Origin: Erythrobacter sp.
Lineage (GTDB): Bacteria > Pseudomonadota > Alphaproteobacteria > Sphingomonadales > Sphingomonadaceae
Assembly: GCA_002695185.1 (NCBI GenBank)
Contig: NZOF01000163.1
Span: 33,292-97,291, forward strand
Length of the DNA stretch: 64,000 bases
Reading direction: 5' to 3'
Position numbers and translations under genes: made by a program
Notes under the pieces: model-generated
Told to the model about the DNA's origin: nothing
The model's database searches: none
Seen by the model: only the letters and a program-made list of their open reading frames with translations
Shown here: piece after piece, positions 43,931 to 52,668 of the stretch
How the letters are laid out: every line of letters begins with the position of its first letter
How positions within the stretch are numbered: position 1 is the first letter of the stretch

Positions 43931-44866
43931 ATGAGCGGCAAATACGTTACGGAAACGCTTGGAGCGGAAGAAAGTGGCCTTCGCCGTGCTGCGGCGATCC
44001 TGGCATCTGGTGGCTTGGTGGCCGTGCCAACGGAAACGGTTTACGGATTGGCCGCTAGGGCCGACGACGAAGCCGCAGTAGCCCGCATTTATGAGGCTAA
44101 GGGCAGACCCAGCTTCAATCCGCTCATCGTTCACGTATCATCGATGGAAATGGCGCGCGCGTTGGCGACTTTCTCAGCCACTGCCGAGCGCCTCGCAAAA
44201 GCGCATTGGCCGGGTCCACTGACACTTGTGCTTCCGCGGAAACAGGATGCGCGGCTGGCTGTTGCCGTTACGGCTGGCCTCGACACAGTCGCGATTCGTA
44301 TACCCCGCCATCCGGTGATGCGCGGCTTGCTGAACAAGGCGGAATTGCCTTTGGCCGCTCCATCTGCGAATCGCAGCGGCTATGTCAGTCCGACGTCTGC
44401 AAGCCATGTCCTGGCAACGCTGGATGGGCGGATCGATGCAGTCATCGATGGGGGGGACTGCGACGCCGGTTTGGAATCAACCATTATCGCCGTCAGGCAG
44501 GATGGATCGTTACAGCAATTGCGGCCCGGTCCGGTCCGCCTCAATGGTGTTGGACCTGCTGCGCATACCGCCGACCAGGTTGAAGCGCCGGGACAGCTCG
44601 CCAGCCATTATGCGCCTGGAAAGCCATTGCGGCTCGACGTCATCCGACATGTCGAGGACGAATTTCTCATTGGATTTGGGGAGGTTGGAAGCGACTGTTC
44701 ACTGTCGCCCACCGGCGATCTTCAAGAAGCGGCGGCACGGCTTTACGCCTGCCTGCACCAAGCGGCCGAGTCCGATCTGCCCCGCATAGCGGTGGCTCCC
44801 GTGCCAGATACAGGTGTGGGCCAAGCCATCAATGACCGCCTCCGCAGGGCGGCAACTCCAGCTTAA
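43931..44866 (+). CDS. tsaC: L-threonylcarbamoyladenylate synthase, Sua5 type
   Basis: Makes threonylcarbamoyl-AMP for the t6A37 modification of ANN-decoding tRNAs. The 311-residue product is the long form: a YrdC domain (VAVPTETVYGLAARADDEAA, KGRPSFNPLIVHV, PGPLTLVLPRK, LPLAAPSANRSGYVSPT) followed by a linker and the C-terminal Sua5 domain (APGQLASHYAPGKPLRLDV to the end). The 47-bp gap to the divergent dehydrogenase gene probably holds both promoters. Confidence 0.94.
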   Translation: MSGKYVTETLGAEESGLRRAAAILASGGLVAVPTETVYGLAARADDEAAVARIYEAKGRPSFNPLIVHVSSMEMARALATFSATAERLAKAHWPGPLTLVLPRKQDARLAVAVTAGLDTVAIRIPRHPVMRGLLNKAELPLAAPSANRSGYVSPTSASHVLATLDGRIDAVIDGGDCDAGLESTIIAVRQDGSLQQLRPGPVRLNGVGPAAHTADQVEAPGQLASHYAPGKPLRLDVIRHVEDEFLIGFGEVGSDCSLSPTGDLQEAAARLYACLHQAAESDLPRIAVAPVPDTGVGQAINDRLRRAATPA

Positions 44867-45189
44867 TCTTCAGGTTCGACCGGGATCGTAGGAAGGATCT
44901 GCTGCATTTCGGCATAGGTGGCGGTGGCCTTTTCGCACGCTCTGCGATCACCATCGTTACAATCGTCGAGTTCCTTGGCGTATTGGCGGTCGAGCTTCGC
45001 CAGTCGCTCTTCCCGCCGCCGGATCTCCCGACCGCGCTTTTCGTCGGCTTCAGACTGGCTGGTGGTCGCCAGATCGACGGCTTTTCCGGCAACCTTTACC
45101 GGTGCCGTGACTACGTCGGCCACGGTGCCGAGGCATCCGGCAAGCAGGCCACTGGCGGAGACAAGTATCATGAGAGCAGGGCGGTACAT
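44863..45189 (-). CDS. Small envelope lipoprotein
   Basis: A 108-residue protein with a lipoprotein signal (lipobox LLAGC, acylated Cys near residue 19). The mature part is a single charged helix (SQSEADEKRGREIRRREERL, then LAKLDRQYAKELDDC) that could form a coiled coil, with two more Cys in a DDCNDGDRRAC motif that may form a disulfide. No known function. It converges on tsaC with a 4-bp overlap. Confidence 0.75.
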   Translation of the reverse strand: MYRPALMILVSASGLLAGCLGTVADVVTAPVKVAGKAVDLATTSQSEADEKRGREIRRREERLAKLDRQYAKELDDCNDGDRRACEKATATYAEMQQILPTIPVEPED

Positions 45190-45262
45190 CGATCAGTCCT
45201 TTCGATGCACCGTCCTACCCCCTTCTTTTCAATAGTTCGAACGAATAGCTTCGATCGTGCGA

Positions 45263-46012
45263 TTATTCCGCTTCCGCAGTACCTGCGCTGCAACGTAGTT
45301 TGCCAGAACCCATCGCGCTGACGGTGCAGGTTGCGCGCCCAGTGACCGTAACGTCTCCCGAACCGACAATACTGGCGTCTACAGTTCCGTCGGAAGCGAA
45401 GGCGACATCTCCCGAACCCGCAATAGTGACGTCTGCTTCATCAACTTGCAGTCCGGCCATATCGGCCGATCCCGATCCAGCGATGGTCATGTCGAGTTTA
45501 GATGCGGACCCTGACGTTTCAAAATCGCCTGAGCCGGCAATTGTCATTTCCAAGGAATTGACTGCCAATTTTTCCACCTTGGCAGTTCCGGATCCAGCGA
45601 TGGTAACCTCCGCATCGTTTTCCATCGATTGTGCTTCCATAGAGCCCGAACCTGCGAGGACGATCGCTTTGAGGCTGGGAACGGTTACACGTACAGTGGC
45701 CGTGCCGATATTCTTCTCGCTATCCTTGTCTCGCGAGATCGCTAGCGAACTGTCGTCCAGTTCGAAGCGCAAGGCATCTCGCGCACGCGTGTCGCCGGAG
45801 ACATCGATTTCAAAGTCGCTGCCATTTTCGATAATGACGGTGTCGGGCCCTGCCAGGACTACCCCAGTCGGCGCTTCCCCGCTGCGATCGAGTTCGGCCA
45901 ACGGCACACCGTCTCCGCTACCCACGTGCATATCGACGTTGCACCCAGACAGGGTCACGCCGGCAACCATGGCTGCAACCGGACCTACGCGTTTGATCAA
46001 CTTCCTTAACAT
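45263..46012 (-). CDS. GIN-domain (DUF2807) lipoprotein with GSG repeats
   Basis: A 249-residue lipoprotein (lipobox TLSGC near residue 24). The mature part is a head-GIN/DUF2807 beta-helix: seven copies of an x-x-GSG turn (LAGSGS, IAGSGT, IAGSGD, IAGSGS, IAGSGD, IVGSGD, AMGSGK) spaced 14-23 residues apart. Such domains are exposed adhesin-like or auto-transport folds with no defined activity. I chose the ATG at 46012, with GAGGAG upstream; the open frame to 46093 is not needed. Confidence 0.87.
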   Translation of the reverse strand: MLRKLIKRVGPVAAMVAGVTLSGCNVDMHVGSGDGVPLAELDRSGEAPTGVVLAGPDTVIIENGSDFEIDVSGDTRARDALRFELDDSSLAISRDKDSEKNIGTATVRVTVPSLKAIVLAGSGSMEAQSMENDAEVTIAGSGTAKVEKLAVNSLEMTIAGSGDFETSGSASKLDMTIAGSGSADMAGLQVDEADVTIAGSGDVAFASDGTVDASIVGSGDVTVTGRATCTVSAMGSGKLRCSAGTAEAE

Positions 46013-46094
46013 CCGCCGCTCCTCTGCTTCGCATATATAAGCTATTACCGTATTACACGTATAATACACACTGGCTTGCATTTCAAGCGACAAG

Positions 46095-46123
46095 AAAAAG
46101 GGCCGCTCCTTTCGAAGCGGCCC
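46095..46123 (-). terminator. Intrinsic terminator after carD
   Basis: AGCGGCCC/GGGCCGCT stem of 8 bp (46100-46107 with 46116-46123) with an 8-nt loop, followed on the minus strand by five T (A run 46095-46099). It lies 30 bp beyond the carD stop and 83 bp before the GIN-gene start, so it separates the two units. Confidence 0.88.
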
Positions 46124-46152
46124 TTTGAACTTTAGAGAGTATCACCTGTCGA

Positions 46153-46689
46153 TCAGGCGTCCTCTTCCTCATTGTTGTAGTACTGAGGAGCATGTTCGCG
46201 CAGCACGTCGAGGATCTTCTCGAGGGCGGTTGGCTCGTCGGTCTTTTCCATCGCGGCAAGTTCACGAGCCAGACGGCTGGAAGCGGCTTCGAAGATTTGC
46301 CGTTCGGAATAGCTCTGCTCCGGCTGATCGTCGGGGCGGAAGAGATCGCGCGTAACTTCTGCGATCAGGACGATTTCGCCCGAATTGATCTTCGCTTCGT
46401 ATTCCTGGGCGCGGCGGCTCCACATGGTGCGCTTGACCTTGGGTTTGCCCTTCAGTGTCTCCATCGCTTCCTTAAGCGTCTTGTCGGAAGACAGTTTGCG
46501 CATTCCGATCGATTCGACCTTATTGACCGGAACACGAAGGGTCATGCGTTCCTTTTCGAACCGGAGAACATAAAGGTCGAGCTGCATTCCAGCGATTTCC
46601 TCGCTCTGCAGTTCGATGACACGGCCCACACCGTGCTTGGGGTAGACAACGTAATCGCCAACGTCGAAGGCGTCTGCCTTGCTCGCCAT
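46153..46689 (-). CDS. carD: CarD family transcriptional regulator
   Basis: Binds RNA polymerase beta and stabilises the open promoter complex, especially at rRNA promoters. The 178-residue product has the N-terminal RNAP-interaction domain (FDVGDYVVYPKHGVGRVIEL, LYVLRFEKERMTLRVPVNKV) and the helical DNA-binding domain (TMWSRRAQEYEAKINSGEIV through EQSYSERQIFEAASSRLARE). The acidic C-terminal tail ends NNEEEDA. It has its own terminator and a roughly 200-bp upstream gap, so it is probably monocistronic. Confidence 0.94.
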   Translation of the reverse strand: MASKADAFDVGDYVVYPKHGVGRVIELQSEEIAGMQLDLYVLRFEKERMTLRVPVNKVESIGMRKLSSDKTLKEAMETLKGKPKVKRTMWSRRAQEYEAKINSGEIVLIAEVTRDLFRPDDQPEQSYSERQIFEAASSRLARELAAMEKTDEPTALEKILDVLREHAPQYYNNEEEDA

Positions 46690-46847
46690 GCATCAATCCT
46701 TTCATCGGAGCCGCGCGGGGGGAAGGGCAGCGCCACGAAGCCGGTTCACCGCGATCCATTTCAGGTTCGCGGCGGCGTTCTTCAGATGACGTTGCGGGTG
46801 AGCGGCCCTTTCAACTCTTATTTCTGCCCGGGCCAACCGGTACAGTT

Positions 46848-46867
46848 GTTGCATTATATAGCACAAC
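46848..46867 (-). promoter_or_regulatory. Dyad with embedded TATAAT upstream of carD
   Basis: Within the 204-bp gap before carD, GTTG and CAAC arms flank a TATATA centre in an imperfect 20-bp dyad. On the minus strand it contains TATAAT (46853-46858), a -10 match; no good -35 is seen at 16-18 bp. The leader would be about 155 nt. Confidence 0.3.
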
Positions 46868-46893
46868 AAACCGAATATTGCGAGTCTGTGTCG

Positions 46894-47817
46894 CTATCCC
46901 CGTTCGGGTTTGGCGATGCTTGCCTTAAGGGCGGTCAGCTCGCCGCCAAGCAGGAGCATAAGCGCGCTGACGTAGAACCAAGTGATAAGAACGACGACAG
47001 CTCCAAGCGAACCGTAGGTTGCGTTGTAGCTCCCGAAATTCGCTGCATAAAAGGCGAAACCAGCCGTGGCAGCGATCCAGCCGACAGCAAAAACAACGCC
47101 ACCGGCAAGAGCTGCCCGCCAATCCGGGGCGGGCTGGTTGGGTGCGTACCGGTAGAGCACCGCCGCGGACAGAATGGCAGACCCTGCCAGAAAACAGAAA
47201 CTGGCAAGAGCGCCCAGCGGCCCGGAAATAAGGGCCAAAGCAGCCGATGCGCCGCCGATAATGACGAGGCCTCCGATGCCCCCCGCCGTAATGGCGAGCG
47301 CTACGAAGTTGGCGCGAAGAAAACCCCGCATCTCATCCGCATGGAAGGCTATGTTCAGGCCGGTCATCAACGCGCGTGCGGCATTCCGCGCGCCGAAGAT
47401 TGCGACTGCCAATGATGCGACCAGGCCGAGCCCTTTCGCCCCCGTCGCACCTTCGCTCACGTTGCGAAGTTGATCGCCGATAATCTCAGCCGCAGCCGCT
47501 GGCAGATTGTCCGACAGCAGCTGTATGTGTCTGGCTACTGTCTGGGGATCGGCAAAGACACCATAGGCGAGAACGAGTGCCCCGAGCGCTGGCACCAGCG
47601 CCAAAAGAGCGTAATGCGCAATCCCGGCAGCGATGAGCGAGATATTGTCCTTGCTCCCCGCCGCCCAGGCTGCCCTGAGGTCCGAAAAATTGCCGATGAT
47701 GGGGCTTAGTCCCCTTCGCCCGGTTCTGGCGAAAAGTACTTGTCGAATTTCCCTTCTTCGCCCTTGTGTTCGTCGGCGTCGGCAGGCGGCTCCTTCTGAC
47801 CGGTGATATTCGGCCAT
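46894..47817 (-). CDS. YihY/BrkB family membrane protein (start uncertain)
   Basis: An inner-membrane protein of the YihY family with six helices, from [20 protein letters not shown] to [16 protein letters not shown]. Function is unclear (once misnamed RNase BN). Between the fdxA stop (47706) and the first conserved helix there is no ATG, GTG or TTG in frame. The given end is the nearest in-frame ATG, which lies 112 bp inside fdxA and would add an Arg-rich, unlikely N-terminus. The natural start is probably near 47697-47700 (two ATC codons, AAGGGGA 9-11 nt upstream), coupled to fdxA termination. Confidence 0.8.
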   Translation of the reverse strand: MAEYHRSEGAACRRRRTQGRRREIRQVLFARTGRRGLSPIIGNFSDLRAAWAAGSKDNISLIAAGIAHYALLALVPALGALVLAYGVFADPQTVARHIQLLSDNLPAAAAEIIGDQLRNVSEGATGAKGLGLVASLAVAIFGARNAARALMTGLNIAFHADEMRGFLRANFVALAITAGGIGGLVIIGGASAALALISGPLGALASFCFLAGSAILSAAVLYRYAPNQPAPDWRAALAGGVVFAVGWIAATAGFAFYAANFGSYNATYGSLGAVVVLITWFYVSALMLLLGGELTALKASIAKPERG

Positions 47818-48044
47818 TCGGCGCTGAACTTGGTATTCAACTCGAGCCATTTCTCGAGGTTGTCTTCGGTGTCAGGCAGGATGGCTTCAGCCGGGCATTC
47901 CGGTTCGCACACACCGCAATCGATGCATTCCGACGGATTGATGACGAGCATGTTCTCGCCTTCATAGAAGCAATCGACCGGGCAGACCTCGACGCAGTCT
48001 GTGTATTTGCATTTGATACAGGCGTCGGTGACGACATAGGTCAT
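47706..48044 (-). CDS. fdxA: Seven-iron ferredoxin FdxA
   Basis: A 112-residue [3Fe-4S][4Fe-4S] ferredoxin. Cluster ligands are in [20 protein letters not shown] and [17 protein letters not shown], the classic pattern of Azotobacter ferredoxin I-like proteins. The C-terminal 40 residues are acidic and include the conserved [16 protein letters not shown]. It is an electron carrier with unknown partners. In alphaproteobacteria it is commonly next to carD, as here with yihY in between. Confidence 0.95.
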   Translation of the reverse strand: MTYVVTDACIKCKYTDCVEVCPVDCFYEGENMLVINPSECIDCGVCEPECPAEAILPDTEDNLEKWLELNTKFSAEWPNITGQKEPPADADEHKGEEGKFDKYFSPEPGEGD

Positions 48045-48093
48045 GGGGTGCGTTTTCCCTGTGAGTAGTGTGTGTGAGCGCTGCTATGGCTAT

Positions 48094-48351
48094 TCATGCG
48101 CCGGGGTCAAGTTCCCGATAACATTCCTGCGCGTCTCGCGGGGGGCCGCGGCGCTCGGGAAGGGCGAGCACTTCGACCAGACGCACCGCTTTCCCCAGTG
48201 GCAGGGTAAGGACATCGCCAACGGCTACATCCCGGCTTCCGCGCACCACCCGTTCGCCATTCAGGCGGATATGCCCTTCCTCTACGAGTTTCTGGGCCGC
48301 GCTGCGCGTGCGCGAAAAGCGCAACATGCAAAGCAGGCGGTCGATCCGCAA
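48094..48351 (-). CDS. S4-domain RNA-binding protein (Hsp15/HslR-like)
   Basis: An 85-residue protein that is almost only an S4 domain: RIDRLLCMLRFSRTRSAAQK, LVEEGHIRLNGERVVRGSRD, then VAVGDVLTLPLGKAVRLVEV. The E. coli homologue rescues stalled 50S subunits carrying peptidyl-tRNA. It lies 3 bp after the helicase gene on the same strand, which suggests a shared transcript and a common RNA role. Confidence 0.87.
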   Translation of the reverse strand: MRIDRLLCMLRFSRTRSAAQKLVEEGHIRLNGERVVRGSRDVAVGDVLTLPLGKAVRLVEVLALPERRGPPRDAQECYRELDPGA

Positions 48352-48354
48352 ACG

Positions 48355-51003
48355 TCAGCCTTGCTTCATCAGTTCGGCGAGGCCCGCAAAAGCGCTCCCC
48401 TCGCGGGCAGGCTGGCTTCGCGCAGGACCGCGCTGAACCTGCTTACGCCGGGAGGGTCGCCATTCCCAGATCGCTGGCCTGGGTGGGCCAAAAGCGCCCT
48501 CTTCAAGAGGTTTCGAGCGTTGTACGCGGAATCCAGCCTGCCCCAGTAAGCGTTCGGCATTCTTCTCTTCCAACCCGATGGAAATGGGAAGGGACAGATC
48601 GAAACGGAACTTGCGATTCTTGTCTGCTTTGGCGCGCGCTTCGTGAGCGGCACGAAATATCTTTTCGGCAAGATCAAGACGGATGGCCTGGCTGCCTGCG
48701 TGACGGTAGCCCGAGGGAAGCTTCTTCTGGTCGGGGATTACCGGCAGCATTGCTTCTTGGAGCGGACGACGATCAACTCCCAGTGCGCTGAGGAGCTGCC
48801 GTGGTGCAGGTTTCAAAAGCGGCGGTGCGAAAATGTCGAGAGCACCGAACGTCACGCCGATCTTCCGCAGGAAGGGCCGCATTTCTTTGGGCAGATGTTC
48901 GATACCTGCCTTCTCGCGGGTGACGAATCCATGTCCCGAAACGAGGTTCAGCAAGAGAGCACGCGCCTGCGACCCGGCCTCTGGATTCGCGGAGGCGATA
49001 TGCATGCGGCGGAGCGGTTCGAGCGGTTCGAGCTTCTTGTCGAGCCATGCATCAATGGCCTCGAGCAGCATCTTGCGCGGACCTTCGGGAAGGGTCGCGA
49101 CTTCGCGGGATGGCTCCAGCGCAGGTTTCACCTGCCCGTCACGAGGTTCGAGCCTAGCCAGGAGCTGACCGTTCCACCGGATCGCGCCGCGGGCCAGCTC
49201 GAGCTGTTCCATGTCCGAGGTCGCCAGCGCCTGTGCTCGCTCACCCAGGATCCGCGGGAGACCTTTTTCGGCAGCCGACAACAGCATCTTGCGATCCGCG
49301 TGGTTCGCAGATGGATCGACCGTGAAGCGAAACCCTTCGACCTTGCCGAGAGCTTCGTCTTCCACCAGCAAAGTGCCATCCTCGGCGAGCGTTATCGGGA
49401 GCATGGAAGCGTCCTGTCCCAGGGATTTCATCAAGATTGCAGTCCTTCGATTAACGAATCGTTCGGTCAGACGAGCGTGGAGCGCATCCGACAGTTTGGC
49501 TTCGACCCCGCGAGCGCGCGCCGCCATTTCATCGCGTGCAAGCACCCAATCCGGCCTCTGGCAAATATAGGCCCAGCTGCGGATCGCCGCGATCCGCCCC
49601 TGCAGAGTATCGATGTCGCCGCTCGTATTGTCGAGTTCGGAGATTCTGGCGGCAACATAATCGGCCCCGATATAGCCCTGGGCCAAGTCCTGCCAGAGCC
49701 GAGCTACGAAGCGAGCGTGGACATCCGGCCCTCGCGCACGGAAATCTGGCAGGGAGCAAGCCTCCCAGAAGCGCCTCACCTGTCCCGCGCCCCGAACCGA
49801 AGCAGCGATGGGTTCTTCGGATAATCGCTTGAGTGTCGCCAGGTCGATCGCTTCTGGGGCAAGACGCAATGCCTCATGTTCGGGTGGCGATTCGAGATCA
49901 GCAATAAGCGCCCCAATCGAATCGAAGCGGGGTTCCGGCTCGCGCCAGAAGAGCTTCGTGATCGGCGCGAAACGATGTTCCTCGATCGCATAGATTTCTT
50001 CATCGGTGAATTCGGGCGAGGGGCCCGTCTTACCCCCTGCGCCCGCTAGCGTGCCGAAGGTCCCGTCGCGCTGATGACGTCCGGCGCGACCGGCAATCTG
50101 CGCCATCTCGGCTGGGTGAAGCCGCCGCATGCGGAGCCCATCGAATTTGGTGAGACCCGCGAATGCCACATGGGTCACATCGAGATTGAGCCCCATCCCG
50201 ATGGCATCGGTGGCAACGATATAATCAACCTCTCCGTTTTGGAATAGTTCGACCTGCTTGTTGCGCGTCTCGGGCGACAGGGCCCCCATGACCACGGCGG
50301 CCCCTCCACGGAAGCGGCGAAGCATTTCGGCCACCGCGTAAACCTGTTCCGCACTGAAGGCGACGATCGCACTGCGAGGTGGAAGCCGGGAGAGTTTGCG
50401 CGGACCGATATGAGACAGGGTCGAGAATCGCGGCCGTTCGGAGATTTCAGCCCGCGGAATCAGTGCGTGGATCATCGGGGCAAGCGTGGCCGCCCCCAAC
50501 AGCATCGTCTCCTCTCGTCCGCGCGTATTCAGGAGACGGTCGGTGAATACATGTCCTCGCTCACGATTGGCAGATAATTGCGCTTCATCCAATGCGACGA
50601 ACGCGCTTTCGTTGGCTGTCCGCGGCATGGCCTCTACCGTACAGCACAGGTAGCGAGCATCAGGTGGTTCGATACGCTGTTCGCCGGTGATAAGGGCGAC
50701 CTGCTTCTCGCCCTTGATGGCAACCACCCGGTCATAGACTTCGCGCGCCAGCAGGCGCAGCGGAAAACCCATGGCGCCGCTCGAATGCGCGCACATGCGC
50801 TCGATGGCGAGGTGGGTCTTGCCGGTATTGGTGGGTCCGAGGACCGCCTTGATGGAGGCGTCTGTCACTGCCCCTAAGTGGCAGTCTCGGATTTCCTGCG
50901 CAACCGGCGGCGGAATTTTGGCTTCGATTGGTCGCTTGCGAGACTCGGTCTGCCGAAAGTTAGCGAGAAATTCACTTTGTTTCGATATGAGGGCGCCTGT
51001 CAC
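48355..51003 (-). CDS. Suv3-like DEAD/DEAH-type RNA helicase
   Basis: An 882-residue superfamily 2 helicase of the SUV3/alphaproteobacterial helicase-related group. Walker A is VLGPTNTGKTHLAIERM, motif II FVALDEAQ, motif III LLGAATLA, motif VI QIAGRAGRHQRDGTFGT. The C-terminal half has a Suv3 C-terminal-like region (DATLKRLS-type helices), then a basic, Arg/Pro-rich tail. It probably unwinds structured RNA. I give the GTG at 51003; a GTG at 50868 (start MTDASIKAVLGPTN) with AGGGG upstream is a good alternative. Confidence 0.88.
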   Translation of the reverse strand: MTGALISKQSEFLANFRQTESRKRPIEAKIPPPVAQEIRDCHLGAVTDASIKAVLGPTNTGKTHLAIERMCAHSSGAMGFPLRLLAREVYDRVVAIKGEKQVALITGEQRIEPPDARYLCCTVEAMPRTANESAFVALDEAQLSANRERGHVFTDRLLNTRGREETMLLGAATLAPMIHALIPRAEISERPRFSTLSHIGPRKLSRLPPRSAIVAFSAEQVYAVAEMLRRFRGGAAVVMGALSPETRNKQVELFQNGEVDYIVATDAIGMGLNLDVTHVAFAGLTKFDGLRMRRLHPAEMAQIAGRAGRHQRDGTFGTLAGAGGKTGPSPEFTDEEIYAIEEHRFAPITKLFWREPEPRFDSIGALIADLESPPEHEALRLAPEAIDLATLKRLSEEPIAASVRGAGQVRRFWEACSLPDFRARGPDVHARFVARLWQDLAQGYIGADYVAARISELDNTSGDIDTLQGRIAAIRSWAYICQRPDWVLARDEMAARARGVEAKLSDALHARLTERFVNRRTAILMKSLGQDASMLPITLAEDGTLLVEDEALGKVEGFRFTVDPSANHADRKMLLSAAEKGLPRILGERAQALATSDMEQLELARGAIRWNGQLLARLEPRDGQVKPALEPSREVATLPEGPRKMLLEAIDAWLDKKLEPLEPLRRMHIASANPEAGSQARALLLNLVSGHGFVTREKAGIEHLPKEMRPFLRKIGVTFGALDIFAPPLLKPAPRQLLSALGVDRRPLQEAMLPVIPDQKKLPSGYRHAGSQAIRLDLAEKIFRAAHEARAKADKNRKFRFDLSLPISIGLEEKNAERLLGQAGFRVQRSKPLEEGAFGPPRPAIWEWRPSRRKQVQRGPARSQPAREGSAFAGLAELMKQG

Positions 51004-51059
51004 CAATGGTCAGATGCGGTGGGTCAAAGCAAAGACGGCCAACTGGACGAGGGGTAAGG

Positions 51060-52631
51060 GTGAACCTTTCCGCGAATGAAAATCTCGCAGGTGAAGCTGC
51101 TACTGAGATCTCTGCGGCCAGAGGGGAAGCCGCGCGTCCTTCAGGAAAGCAGTCACTTCGACAGAAAGTCTATTCGCGTATCGAAAGCTTCGATATCGCA
51201 CCCGATCTGGGTGCGGATATTGGATCACGCCGCTGGTTCCGGGGTCTTGGAACACTTGTCGGGCTATCGGTTGTTGCCTTGGCATTCTGGCCGGATTTCG
51301 CACCCTTGGAGGCAGCATCACCCCTGCCAAACGACGCAGCGATACGCAGCGAATATCGCAGCCAAGTGATCATGCCCCTGGCGCTCGGTGCGGATACGGG
51401 GCGAAAGATGGGTCCCACTGCGCTGGTCCGCCCGCTGGCTGAAGCTCCCGAACGCCCGCAGATGCAGATGCTGGCCACGCTTGGCCGAGGCGATAGCTTG
51501 GACAGAATGCTCCGCCGTGCCGGGCTTGGGGGTGACGAGGCAGATAATGTTGCATCGTTGATCGGCAGGGCAGTACCGCTCGAAGAACTTGAGCCGGGTA
51601 CCCAGATCGATATTACCCTGGGGCGTCGTCCAGAACCGGGCGCGCAACGGCCCTTGGAGAAGCTGAGCTTCAGGGCCCGCTTCGACCTCGAACTGAAGGT
51701 CGACCGATTGCAACCGGGCGGCGCACTCAACCTCACTCGCCGCACGATCAGAGTAGACGAAACGCCGCTGCGAATCCGCGGAACCGTGGGAGACAGTCTC
51801 TATCGGTCCGCACGCGCTGCGGGAGCCCCCGCCAGCGCTGTTCAGGCTTATCTCAAGGCTCTGGGCAGCCAGGTCGATGTCCAGCGTGAAGTGCAGGCTT
51901 CGGATACTTTCGACATGATTGTTTCCCACCGCCGGGCGGCCACCGGCGAACGGCAGGCCGGACAATTGCTCTTCGCCGGGCTGGAACGCAGCGGACGGGG
52001 AAGCTTGCAGCTGATGCGGTGGGGCGCGGACGGCGATTTTTACGATGCCAAGGGTGTCGGCGAGGAGAAGGGCGGTCTTGTGGCGCCGGTGCCAGGCCGG
52101 ATGAGCTCGAGCTTCGGCATGCGCCGGCATCCCATCTTGGGATACAAGCGAATGCATTCAGGCGTCGATTTCAAGGCGCGGCATGGCACGCCTATTGTGG
52201 CGGTTACGGATGGCCGCATTATCGGTGCTGGCCGAATGGGTGGCTGCGGCAATGCTGTCCGCATTCGCCATGCCAATGGTATAGACACGCGCTATTGTCA
52301 TATGAGCCGCATCGCGGTGAACCGCGGGGCCTCGGTACGGCGTGGTCAGGTCATAGGCTATGTCGGGTCGACTGGCCTCTCCACCGGACCGCATCTTCAT
52401 TACGAAATGTATCAGGGTGGCCGTGCCATCAACCCCGCGTCGGTCAGCTTTGTAACGCGCAAACAGCTTTCCGGTCCGGAGCTGGAACGCTTCAGGAGCG
52501 CGTTGGGCATCCTGCAAGAAGTGGAAGAAGGAGCGGCCCTGGCCGATCTGGCGCCTACCGCGGAAGAGTCTGCCGCCGAAGCACCTGCTCGAGAAATCGA
52601 CAAGCTCGACCGCCCGCGTGAGATAGGCTGA
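51060..52631 (+). CDS. M23-family peptidoglycan DD-endopeptidase
   Basis: A 523-residue membrane-anchored peptidase. One N-terminal helix (about residues 58-75, LGTLVGLSVVALAFWP) anchors it. A LysM/OapA-like middle region follows (GRGDSLDRMLRRAGLGGDEA), then the M23 domain with zinc ligands in MHSGVDFKARHGTPI (H-x3-D) and STGLSTGPHLHYEMY (H-x-H). It cuts cross-links during wall growth. The GTG start at 51060 has GAGGGG about 6 nt upstream and lies 56 bp from the divergent helicase start. Confidence 0.92.
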   Translation: MNLSANENLAGEAATEISAARGEAARPSGKQSLRQKVYSRIESFDIAPDLGADIGSRRWFRGLGTLVGLSVVALAFWPDFAPLEAASPLPNDAAIRSEYRSQVIMPLALGADTGRKMGPTALVRPLAEAPERPQMQMLATLGRGDSLDRMLRRAGLGGDEADNVASLIGRAVPLEELEPGTQIDITLGRRPEPGAQRPLEKLSFRARFDLELKVDRLQPGGALNLTRRTIRVDETPLRIRGTVGDSLYRSARAAGAPASAVQAYLKALGSQVDVQREVQASDTFDMIVSHRRAATGERQAGQLLFAGLERSGRGSLQLMRWGADGDFYDAKGVGEEKGGLVAPVPGRMSSSFGMRRHPILGYKRMHSGVDFKARHGTPIVAVTDGRIIGAGRMGGCGNAVRIRHANGIDTRYCHMSRIAVNRGASVRRGQVIGYVGSTGLSTGPHLHYEMYQGGRAINPASVSFVTRKQLSGPELERFRSALGILQEVEEGAALADLAPTAEESAAEAPAREIDKLDRPREIG

Positions 52632-52668
52632 CAGACCCGCGGATTGCGTAGATCGCCGCTTTACGGCA

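Noticed and set aside
46192..47415. 407-codon plus-strand frame opposite carD and yihY
   Set aside because: It spans two well-supported minus-strand genes and the gap between them, with no motif of its own.
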